Shown here piece by piece: positions 1 through 7,542 of a stretch of 64,000 nt of DNA (position 1 is the first letter of the stretch; each line of letters starts with the position of its first letter). Below the pieces are notes generated by a model, which did not search any database, was not told where the DNA came from, and saw nothing but the letters and a program-made list of their open reading frames with translations. The position numbers were made by a program, and so were the translations under genes. Origin of the DNA: Sphingopyxis macrogoltabida. GTDB lineage: Bacteria > Pseudomonadota > Alphaproteobacteria > Sphingomonadales > Sphingomonadaceae. The stretch spans positions 3,038,501 to 3,102,500 of the forward strand of contig NZ_CP009429.1 in NCBI RefSeq assembly GCF_001314325.1, written 5' to 3'.

Positions 1-2
1 TC

Positions 3-341
3 AACGCCGGAAGCGTCCTGAAAAAGGCGGGCAAGTTCGCCGGGCTGTTCGCCGATGGCGGGCTGATCCCGAACGGCAGTTTCGGCATCGTCGGCGAAGC
101 CGGGCCCGAACCGATATTCGCAACGGGCGGCGGCGTCGGCGTGCTGCCCAATTCGGCATTGCGGGCGATGGGGCAAGGCAACCCCGGCGACACCTATTTC
201 GACCTGCGCGGCGCGGTGATGACCGAAGATTTGCTGCGGCAGATGAACGCCATGTCGCAGGCGCACGCGCGCGGCGCCGTCTCCGAATATGACCGCGGCG
301 TCGGCGGGCGCGTCCAAGACAATCTCGCGAGGCGCGGCTGA
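3..341 (+). CDS. Phage tail tape-measure protein, C-terminal end (partial)
   Basis: The reading frame is open from the left edge, so only the last 112 residues are present. The fragment contains a glycine-rich stretch of the type FADGGLIPNGSFGIVGEAGP, the usual C-terminal signature of tape-measure proteins of siphophages (GG-x-V/I-P plus VGE-x-GPE). Tape-measure proteins fix tail length and are ejected during infection. The stop codon shares its A with the ATG of the next gene (TGATG), so the tail genes are translationally coupled. The family call rests on the C-terminal motif and on the tail genes that follow; the body of the protein lies outside the window. Confidence 0.75.
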   Translation, partial: NAGSVLKKAGKFAGLFADGGLIPNGSFGIVGEAGPEPIFATGGGVGVLPNSALRAMGQGNPGDTYFDLRGAVMTEDLLRQMNAMSQAHARGAVSEYDRGVGGRVQDNLARRG

Positions 342-1036
342 TGTTCGAGCCCGAAATCTTCGACTGGCCGGCGAACCTGATCCCGACCGATATCACGATC
401 CACGCGCCGCATGACACGGCGGGTCTGACGACGAGCGTCAACGGCGCGGTGCAGGCAAAGCCGGTGATCCGCCCACCTTTTAAGGTGACGCTGGAGTTCG
501 AGACGCTGTTCGGTGCCGAGGTGCTGGCGTGGCGGGCGATCATCGGATCGCTGGAAGGCCGGTCCAACCGCCTGCGCATCCCCCTGTTCGACCTGTGGTT
601 CGCGGCGAAGAAGCGGCAGATCGCGGCGGGCCGCGTCCCGCATTCGGACGGGACGGGCTTTTCGGACGGGACGCTCTATTCGACCGACGATCTTGAGGGC
701 GTGACGGTGACCGCCGTGCAGGGGCAGCGGAACATCACGGCCGACTTCGCGGGCTATGCCGGCGCCGACCTGAACGCGCTCCTCCAGGCCGGGCTTTATT
801 TCGGGCTGCACGATCAGCCGTATCTGGCGACACAGGTCTTTTGGGACGGCAGTGTCGCGACGATCCGGACCAACCCGACGATGCGTCACGCCTATGCCGA
901 TCAGGAGCTGCGGCTGCGCCCGGTGATGATCGCCGGGCTGGTCGACGACAAGGGCGGCACCCTTACCCTGAAACGCGGGCGCTGGGGCGGGCCGTCGCTG
1001 GAGCTGGAGGAGAGGTTCGATGGCCCTCTTCCCTGA
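341..1036 (+). CDS. Phage minor tail protein (lambda M-like position)
   Basis: Predicted 231-residue protein directly after the tape measure and overlapping the next gene by 17 bases. I do not recognise a named domain. The centre has a repeated Ser-Asp-Gly-Thr pattern (HSDGTGFSDGT, about residues 105-115) common in minor tail proteins, and there is no signal peptide or membrane segment. Its position between tape measure and the L/K-like genes corresponds to lambda gpM-type tail-tip proteins. It is inferred to be part of the distal tail/baseplate hub; the exact role is open. Confidence 0.65.
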   Translation: MFEPEIFDWPANLIPTDITIHAPHDTAGLTTSVNGAVQAKPVIRPPFKVTLEFETLFGAEVLAWRAIIGSLEGRSNRLRIPLFDLWFAAKKRQIAAGRVPHSDGTGFSDGTLYSTDDLEGVTVTAVQGQRNITADFAGYAGADLNALLQAGLYFGLHDQPYLATQVFWDGSVATIRTNPTMRHAYADQELRLRPVMIAGLVDDKGGTLTLKRGRWGGPSLELEERFDGPLP

Positions 1037-1616
1037 GACGATTGCCATGGCGCTGGGCGGCGGCAAGGTCGAATGCGCCGAGCTGGTGCATTTCGATTTC
1101 ACGACGCAGCCGATGGGGCTGTGGAACGGCGGCGGCATCTTGCGGACCAACGACGCCCGCCTTTGGTCGGGGCTGGGCACGCTGGGCAGCATGAGCGGGA
1201 TCGAGCAGGCGGTGAACGGCGAAGCGCCCGAATCGGCCTTCACGCTGTCGGGCATCGATGCCGACGTGCTGCGGCTGTCGCGACAGGAGTTCGAGCCCGA
1301 ATGCAAAGGCCGGATCGTGCGGGTGCTGATCCAGTTCTTTGGCATCGACGATCCCGCCGATCCGGGCAATCAGCGCCCGCTGGACAACCCGTTTCCGATC
1401 CATGCGAGCCGCATCCTGGGCGCGACGTTCACCGTCGACCAGGAGAATGGCGAGCGTGCGGTCACATTGTCGGGCGAAAGCCTGTTCTCGCTTCGGTCGC
1501 GGCCCAAATATGCGATGTATACCGACCGCGACCAACAGCGCCGCTTCCCCGGCGACAAGGGCTTCGAGTTCGTCCAGGCGATCGTCAACAAGGTGCTGAC
1601 ATGGCCGGACTATTGA
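1020..1616 (+). CDS. Phage tail-tip/baseplate protein (DUF2163/lambda L-like)
   Basis: Predicted 198 residues. The N-terminus (CAELVHFDFTTQPMGLW, residues 19-35) matches the style of DUF2163/lambda-L-type tail-tip proteins, where a short strand describing the field is followed by a baseplate-hub fold; the protein is shorter than the roughly 290 residues usual for DUF2163. A second half with TFTVDQENGERAV resembles hub-barrel strands. It overlaps the upstream gene by 17 bases and the downstream gene by 16 bases, as expected in a compact tail module. Function is inferred from synteny (tape measure - M - L - K - J order). Confidence 0.6.
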   Translation: MALFPETIAMALGGGKVECAELVHFDFTTQPMGLWNGGGILRTNDARLWSGLGTLGSMSGIEQAVNGEAPESAFTLSGIDADVLRLSRQEFEPECKGRIVRVLIQFFGIDDPADPGNQRPLDNPFPIHASRILGATFTVDQENGERAVTLSGESLFSLRSRPKYAMYTDRDQQRRFPGDKGFEFVQAIVNKVLTWPDY

Positions 1617-2035
1617 TCGCGTCCGCGCCGATCGGCGCGCCTCACACGGTCGCGGCCGAGCTGCGGCGCTGGGCCGTCGAACCGTTCGACCTTGGCATAG
1701 CCAACTGCGGGCTGAGCGTGATCGGCTATGTCGCGCGGGTAACGGGCGCGCCGGTGCCGGCGTGGCTGTTCGCTTTCGGCCGCAGGGGCGCGGCGCGGCT
1801 GATCGACGACGGCGCACAATTCGAGGCTGCCGCCTCGCGTGCGCTGTCGGAAATGGGATGCCCGGAAACGGACGCGCCCGCGCATGGCGACGTGGCGCTG
1901 GTCGAACTGCCCGGTTCGGGCCTGACCGCGTGCATCCGCGCCGGGACGCTGTGGGCGGCACGCGGCGCCTGCTCGGCCGAGTTGGGTCCGGGGACCGTGC
2001 GCAAGGCATGGAGGGTCGCATGCCGCAGGCCCTGA
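1601..2035 (+). CDS. DUF6950-like phage tail assembly protein (lambda K position)
   Basis: Predicted 144 residues starting at the ATG that overlaps the end of the previous gene. It resembles the DUF6950 family, a small NlpC/P60-like fold: PFDLGIANCGLSVIGYVARV supplies the candidate nucleophile Cys in the helix, HGDVALVE matches the conserved x-GDV-x-LV strand, and the C-terminus ends in a KAWRV strand. In phage tail modules such proteins occupy the place of lambda gpK, a peptidase-like tail-tip assembly factor. Whether this member is catalytically active cannot be seen; the Cys is present, and the second catalytic residue is not certain. Confidence 0.65.
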   Translation: MAGLLIASAPIGAPHTVAAELRRWAVEPFDLGIANCGLSVIGYVARVTGAPVPAWLFAFGRRGAARLIDDGAQFEAAASRALSEMGCPETDAPAHGDVALVELPGSGLTACIRAGTLWAARGACSAELGPGTVRKAWRVACRRP

Positions 2036-2628
2036 CAGCATGGCTGGTCAAGATCGGGCTGACGCAGCTCGCTGCGACGCTGATTTCGACGGCGGTCACG
2101 ATCGGCGCTTCGATGTTGCTCAATTCGATCTTCGGCCCCGGTCGCCCGAAGCCAAGCGACCAGCAGCAGAATATCCGCATCGCGGTCGGATCGCGGAAGC
2201 GCCATTATGGCATCGTCTGCACGGGTGGGCAGGAAAGCTTTATCGAGAGCCGCAACGGGACGATCGTCAAGATCGTGACGCTGGGGACCGGCGAAGAAAC
2301 CGAAATCCTTGAGCACAAGATCAACGATCAGGTGGTGACGGTTGTCGGCGGCACGGTGACCGACGCCAAATTCCATGGCGCGCTCCATATCTACACGCGC
2401 CTGGGCACCGACGATCAGACGGCGATCGGCGAGGTGACGGCGGTGTGCCCCGAATGGACGGCCGACCATCGCCAGCGCGGCTGCTCGCTGGCGGCGATCA
2501 TCGGCGACCCGGTGAAGCAAAGCAAATTCGGCGAGGTCTATAACGGCCAAATCCCGCAATACACCCAGACGCGCAAGGCGGCGAAGCTGTACGACCCGCG
2601 CAAGGATAGCACGATGGTGATCGGATAA
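2020..2628 (+). CDS. J-like tail-tip protein, N-terminal part
   Basis: Predicted 202 residues. GGAGG five bases upstream of the ATG at 2020 favours this start over the ATG at 2008. Residues 5-35 form a hydrophobic segment followed by FGPGRPKPSDQQQNIRIAVG, the usual N-terminus of J-like (central tail fibre/host-specificity) proteins, and the C-terminus ends in KLYDPRKDSTMV. In related phages this Y-DPR-x-D motif continues directly into a WSDN-ALVI motif, and here that motif is found at the start of the next ORF in the -1 frame. The gene stops with TAA overlapping the next ATG (TAATG). The J protein therefore appears to be divided between two ORFs. Confidence 0.65.
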   Translation: MPQALTAWLVKIGLTQLAATLISTAVTIGASMLLNSIFGPGRPKPSDQQQNIRIAVGSRKRHYGIVCTGGQESFIESRNGTIVKIVTLGTGEETEILEHKINDQVVTVVGGTVTDAKFHGALHIYTRLGTDDQTAIGEVTAVCPEWTADHRQRGCSLAAIIGDPVKQSKFGEVYNGQIPQYTQTRKAAKLYDPRKDSTMVIG

Positions 2629-4088
2629 TGGCGGGCGAGCCGATCTATGGCGACGGCGCGCACCGGATCGCCGACAAATCGACGCGCGAGTGGTCGGACA
2701 ATGCGGCGCTGGTGATCGGCGACTATGCCGCGCATCCGGACGGCTATGGGCTCGGTTACGAGAATGTGAACTGGGCGCGGATCGCGCGCGAGGCGGATTG
2801 CAGCGACGAGCCGGTGGAGACGGTGACCGGCGAGACGATCGCGCGCTGGCGCCTGTGGGGCACCTATGCTCTGGCGAGCGAGGAACGCCGGCAGGTGCTG
2901 GCCGACATGCTGAAGGCGTGCGACGGGCATGTCTGGCAGGATGCCGACTGGAAGTTCAATCTGATGGTCGGGCGATACGAAGAGCCGACCGTCGTCATCA
3001 CCGACGATCATATCCTGTCGATGACGGCGAAGAAGGGACCGCAGGCGCGTCACGCGGTGAACGCGGTCAAGGTCATCTATACCGAAGCGGCGATTGGATA
3101 TCGCGAGCAGGAAAGCGCGACGGTCGCCGATCCCGACGCCGAGGACGATCCGAACATCGATCCGCAGCGGGTCGATGCGCTGTTCGCGCCGCATCACAAC
3201 CAGGCGGCAAGGATCGGCAAGATCAACCTGCGCCAGCTTGGCGACCGCTGGCACCTGTCGGGCGCGCTCAACCTGTTCGGGCTCAACCTGATCGGCGAGC
3301 GTTTCTGCCGGGTCCGGTCGGAGATGCTGGATATCGACGCGGTGTTCAAGATCGGGCCGCTGCGGCTGGAGCTGGCGGCAGGGCGCGTGCTGCCGCAGGC
3401 GCTCGACGAAGTGCATCCCGACGATTGGTCATTCGACGCCGAGCTGGAAGAGGGCGTGCCGCCGCTGACGCCGGACATGACGCCCGACGTGCCGACCGTG
3501 CCGCCGCCGACCGACCTTGTGCTGTCGGCCGTGCCGATCGCGCTGGGCGACACCAACGGCGTCGCGATCGGCGCGAGCTGGACGATCCCGCGCGCCGACC
3601 TGGGCTTTCGCGCGCGCTATCGTCCGGTGGCGGGTGGCGAATGGGTGATGATGACGGTCGACGAGGACGCGGCGACGGCGCGCAGCGGGCCGGTCGATAG
3701 CGGCACCGAATATGAGGTGCAGGTTTGGTCCCTGACGGTCGGATATCGCGAGAGCACGGCAATCACCGACACGATCACGCCGGTTGCGGCCAATGTGTTG
3801 GGTCCGCCGACCGAACTGGCAGCGGTGGGCGGCGTCGAAGAGGCCGATATCCAGTTCCGGATGCCGGTGCAGGCGAGCCTTGCCTATGCGCGCCTCTATG
3901 GCAGCGACACGAATGATTTCGGGACGGCGGTGCAGGTCGGCCCCGATCAGGTCGCCGACCCCGGCGACATGGTGACGATCACCGAAATCGAGCTGCCGGC
4001 AGGCACGCGATATTATTGGGCGCGGGCGTTCAAGGCGGGGAGCGGCCAGTCCGCGCTCGCCGGGCCTGTGTCGGCAACGATCAGCTAG
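2628..4088 (+). CDS. J-like tail-tip protein, C-terminal part with fibronectin-III-like domains
   Basis: Predicted 486 residues beginning on the ATG of a TAATG junction. The N-terminus carries the REWSDNAALVIGDYAAHPDG motif normally found in the middle of J-like tail proteins. The middle has the hub segment, and the C-terminal half (from about residue 290) has a proline-rich linker (VPTVPPPTDL) followed by two fibronectin-type-III-like repeats ending in EYEVQVWSLT and YYWARAFKAG strands. J-like proteins sit at the tail tip and contact the host receptor. The lack of its own N-terminal domain, supplied by the upstream ORF, makes this a split gene, a coupled two-protein version, or a frameshift mutation. 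Confidence 0.7.
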   Translation: MAGEPIYGDGAHRIADKSTREWSDNAALVIGDYAAHPDGYGLGYENVNWARIAREADCSDEPVETVTGETIARWRLWGTYALASEERRQVLADMLKACDGHVWQDADWKFNLMVGRYEEPTVVITDDHILSMTAKKGPQARHAVNAVKVIYTEAAIGYREQESATVADPDAEDDPNIDPQRVDALFAPHHNQAARIGKINLRQLGDRWHLSGALNLFGLNLIGERFCRVRSEMLDIDAVFKIGPLRLELAAGRVLPQALDEVHPDDWSFDAELEEGVPPLTPDMTPDVPTVPPPTDLVLSAVPIALGDTNGVAIGASWTIPRADLGFRARYRPVAGGEWVMMTVDEDAATARSGPVDSGTEYEVQVWSLTVGYRESTAITDTITPVAANVLGPPTELAAVGGVEEADIQFRMPVQASLAYARLYGSDTNDFGTAVQVGPDQVADPGDMVTITEIELPAGTRYYWARAFKAGSGQSALAGPVSATIS

Positions 4089-4098
4089 GAGCACGATC

Positions 4099-7000
4099 AT
4101 GGGCGTCATCGCCGACAAGTTTGAAGAGGCATTTCGCGATTTTACGACGGCGGGCGTCATGTCGAGCGGGAGGTTCACGCCCGACAAAGCGCTGATCCGC
4201 GCGCTGGGGATGGTGATCGAGAGCCAGATCGTGACGAGCGGGCTTGGCTTTGGCAATGCCGATACCGAGGCAGGGTTGCCGGTCGACGGGCCTGCCGACG
4301 AGACATCGCCGCATATCGTGTTCGTCAACGATGACCCGGACGCGGAAAAGAACGGCCCGTGGGTGTGGCGGAACGACGCCTGGGAATATTACACCGAGTT
4401 CTATGCCGCGCTGGCCAATGTCGTGGCCCCGCTGGTCGCGCAGGCGCAGGCATGGGCGGAAGGCAATGATCCGGGCGGGCCGGGCACGAAAAGTGCGAAG
4501 CAATGGCACGACGCAGCGGCTGCGTTGGTCGCCGTGCTCGGCGATACATGGCCGCTGAAGCCGCCAGCATGGAGCAACGCGCTGCGCGGGCGTTACGGGA
4601 TCGGCGGGGCGAGTGCGTTGTCGCTGAGCGGCAGCGCCGTCCAGAAAAGCAATATCTGGTCGCAGGACATTTACGACGCCTATGGCGAACCGAATGTGAT
4701 CGAGATCAGCGGGGTCGCGGCGGCGGCGGGCGCCTATACTCCCGAAATCGATATCGTGCTGAGCGTCGCCGACCTTGCCCGGATCGGAATCATCCCCGAC
4801 GACGTGGCGCCGCCGACGATTTCGCTGCGCGCGGCGATCATGTTGTCCGGGCTGGTCAATCAGAACATCACGACGGTGGTGGCCGATGGTTATGGGCAGG
4901 TTGCGTTCGCGCTGCGGTATGACGGCGCGAACGGCAGCACGGTGTCGGCCTTCTCGGCCGCCCGGCAGGACATCGTTTTCTATAACAACAATGCCGCGCT
5001 GCACGGCAGCGGCTATAACCCGCCGGGCAATCCGTTCGCCGGCAGCGTCGGTGCGATGCTGGCCGACACTGGTCGGTTCAAAGGCTATAAGCGCAGCGGG
5101 TTCAAGGTCTATGCGACGCTAAACGGCAAGGCGCTGACGCACCTGAAAATCAAGATCTTCGGCCGCGCGGTGGCGGAAGGTGCCTATACGCTGCGCCTCG
5201 CGCGGCTGGCGGTGGTGGCCGGATCGGTGATCGACGACGCCAAGAGCTATATCGACCGCGAGGACAAGGAAGCCGCGACGGTTTCGCCGAGCGAATATGG
5301 CTTTGTGACCGTGCAGAACGCCAGCAAGGTCGGGGTGTTCGGAAACAGCTTTTCTTATGGCCAGTTCAATCCCCGCGGGAAAAACTGGATCGCCAAAGCG
5401 TCGGCGTTCACAGATTATAATTTCGAGAATTTGGCGATCTCCGGCGACACGGTGATCACCCAGATCGAGCGTGTCCGGGCTGGCCGCATTTCGTTCGGCA
5501 ACCGCTCGGCAAAGGATTTCGGCCTGACCTATGCGATGCTGGTCGCCGCCGAAAATGACCCGACCTATGAGCGCAACAAGGACTATGCCGACGACATTCG
5601 CGCCTTTTGCCAGACAGCGCGCAGCATCAACGGCACGCCGATCATCGCGACCGAATGGCTGAAGGAACAGTTCGGCGGCGAGTATCAGGTGCAGCTCCAC
5701 GCGTTGGCGGCCGAGTTCGACGGCTATTTCCTGAACCTGACGACGACGGGGCGGCGTTTCGACAATGGACGCGACCTTGAGTTCTGGGGCAGCGGCCATC
5801 CGGGGGTCCGCACGAACCATCTGTTCGCCGATCCGGTGACCCAGTTCGTGCGGAGCCTGCCGCGCCCGCGCCAATCGCTGAAAATCTTCCGCCGCCGTCC
5901 GTCCTACGCTGTCGCCGGCCTCGACGACCTGGTCTATGACAGCCACTTCGAGCGCGCGCAGCGGTTCATGGAAATCGACAGTGGCCACAATTCGATGGTC
6001 ACGGCGGCCGACAAATATATGGACGCGCTCGCCACGAGCGGCGGCGCGATCGGTTATGCCAGCAACGATAGCGAGTATTTGAAGCTGCAAGCCGGCGTGG
6101 CGGTCGCGTTCGCTGATTATGCGACGGTCGACGCGATCCTACCGGGCACCGACCAGACGCTGGACGAGGTGGCGCTGCTGCTTTCCGATCCATCGGTCAC
6201 CGTCTATGTCCGCGACGTGCTGGCGGCACCCTATGAGAGCGCGCCGCCGACCGGCGTGCGCTATGAGCGCTTCACGTCGACCGGCAACCCCGCCGTCGTG
6301 CCCGGCGATACCTATACGTCGGACGATGCGGGACTGCCCGGCGCGTTCACCATCGTCGGCAAGGTCGGTGCCGAGGTGCTGATGTCGCCGATGGACCCGA
6401 ACCGAGCGAAGCGCGGCGCCGGAACGCTGACCCGGACAGGCGGCAGCGGCGCGCCGTCGATCACCTACACGGCGGCGATGCCGGGGGCTCACCCCGACTA
6501 TTACACGAACTTCGGCAAGCCTGAGGGGCATTGGGTTCAGGTGGTCGGCAGCAGCGCGGGCGTGTTCACAGTTACCGACCTGCGCGGGCGGATGCAGGTC
6601 GATCGCATCCAGTTCCTGATCTATAAGGTCGGCGGCTTCTCGCTCAGCGACGTGCGCGTGCGCTACAAGGGCGCGAGCGGCAAGCCTGCGGTGCCGAGGC
6701 CCTATTTCGGGCCGCGTGCCCGCGGTAAGCAGCTTCTCGCGCAGACGCTTTGCGGCACGGTCGGCCAGCTCGCCAACTGGACGGTGATCGGGGCGCTCAA
6801 TGCGGGCAAGCACGTCGGCGATAATGTCGGGACGCCTGTCGGCACGACGGGCTATGTCACCGTCAACACGGTCAACAAGCTGAAGCAGGCAATCGCCATC
6901 CCGAACGACACACGGGAAGACCGCGAGATCGAAATCAGGATCACGTGCCGCCGCTGGGTGGAGAAGGTAAATAGCGGAACCTATCCGGTCGCGGCGCCGA

Positions 7001-7362
7001 TCACTGGTGACAGCTTCGACTGGGGGCAGTTGCAGGTCGAGCTGATCGAAGGCGGCATCGCGGCGGTGCGGACGGAAGAAGTCGGGCTGCATTGGAAGGA
7101 GGTGACGTTCCGGTGCATCGTGCCGGCGTACACGGCGACGCTGGACGTGCAGATCAGCGGCACCATGGGCGATATCGACATCGCTGAAGCAACGGTGTCG
7201 TTCGTGGCGGTCGATGACTGGTCGGCTGCTGTGGCGGGGCTCAGTGCGCAGGTCACCGCGCTCGATGCGCAGGCGTTGGCGCTTGACGCCAGGGCGGATG
7301 CGATAGAGGCAGCAGCGGCGCTTCTGGACGCGCGGGTCGGGGTTCTTGAGGGTGGCGCCTAG
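4099..7362 (+). CDS. Tail fibre protein with SGNH/GDSL-hydrolase-like domain
   Basis: Predicted 1087 residues; AGGAGC eight bases before the ATG supports the start. The N-terminal 60 residues and the C-terminal coiled coil (about 1040-1085, Ala/Leu heptads) resemble tail-fibre ends. Residues about 405-590 resemble an SGNH esterase: FGNSFSYG (Ser417, block I), NLAISGDT (block II), AAENDP (Asn486, block III) and SGHPGVRTNH (His567, block V). The Asp normally three residues before the His is Gly564, so activity is not certain. Such domains in fibres and tailspikes typically deacetylate host polysaccharide. The call is by motif reading; the rest of the protein is unrecognised beta-rich sequence. 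Confidence 0.7.
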   Translation: MGVIADKFEEAFRDFTTAGVMSSGRFTPDKALIRALGMVIESQIVTSGLGFGNADTEAGLPVDGPADETSPHIVFVNDDPDAEKNGPWVWRNDAWEYYTEFYAALANVVAPLVAQAQAWAEGNDPGGPGTKSAKQWHDAAAALVAVLGDTWPLKPPAWSNALRGRYGIGGASALSLSGSAVQKSNIWSQDIYDAYGEPNVIEISGVAAAAGAYTPEIDIVLSVADLARIGIIPDDVAPPTISLRAAIMLSGLVNQNITTVVADGYGQVAFALRYDGANGSTVSAFSAARQDIVFYNNNAALHGSGYNPPGNPFAGSVGAMLADTGRFKGYKRSGFKVYATLNGKALTHLKIKIFGRAVAEGAYTLRLARLAVVAGSVIDDAKSYIDREDKEAATVSPSEYGFVTVQNASKVGVFGNSFSYGQFNPRGKNWIAKASAFTDYNFENLAISGDTVITQIERVRAGRISFGNRSAKDFGLTYAMLVAAENDPTYERNKDYADDIRAFCQTARSINGTPIIATEWLKEQFGGEYQVQLHALAAEFDGYFLNLTTTGRRFDNGRDLEFWGSGHPGVRTNHLFADPVTQFVRSLPRPRQSLKIFRRRPSYAVAGLDDLVYDSHFERAQRFMEIDSGHNSMVTAADKYMDALATSGGAIGYASNDSEYLKLQAGVAVAFADYATVDAILPGTDQTLDEVALLLSDPSVTVYVRDVLAAPYESAPPTGVRYERFTSTGNPAVVPGDTYTSDDAGLPGAFTIVGKVGAEVLMSPMDPNRAKRGAGTLTRTGGSGAPSITYTAAMPGAHPDYYTNFGKPEGHWVQVVGSSAGVFTVTDLRGRMQVDRIQFLIYKVGGFSLSDVRVRYKGASGKPAVPRPYFGPRARGKQLLAQTLCGTVGQLANWTVIGALNAGKHVGDNVGTPVGTTGYVTVNTVNKLKQAIAIPNDTREDREIEIRITCRRWVEKVNSGTYPVAAPITGDSFDWGQLQVELIEGGIAAVRTEEVGLHWKEVTFRCIVPAYTATLDVQISGTMGDIDIAEATVSFVAVDDWSAAVAGLSAQVTALDAQALALDARADAIEAAAALLDARVGVLEGGA

Positions 7363-7542
7363 GCTGTTTCTTAGGGGCCCTTCAGCGCCTCCTGAGGGGC
7401 TTCTCAGAACTAGCGGCGCGGGGGTTGAGTGCTACAATCGGTCTTGTCACAAACTATAAAACCTTTTGTCGCGCTTCAATTGAGCTGAACCTTTCGTCGC
7501 GGCACGCTTGCCGCGTTCGCCTTTTGTCCCTAGCTTGGCGCG

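Noticed and set aside
2600..2640. Programmed -1 frameshift in the J-like gene
   Set aside because: No X-XXY-YYZ slippery heptamer or clear downstream stem is present in the allowed overlap; reinitiation or mutation is simpler.
7363..7542. Possible terminator or attachment site after the tail fibre
   Set aside because: Only imperfect CCTTCAG/CTGAGG pairing is seen, without a U-run, and no direct repeat of this sequence was found in the window, so neither can be supported.
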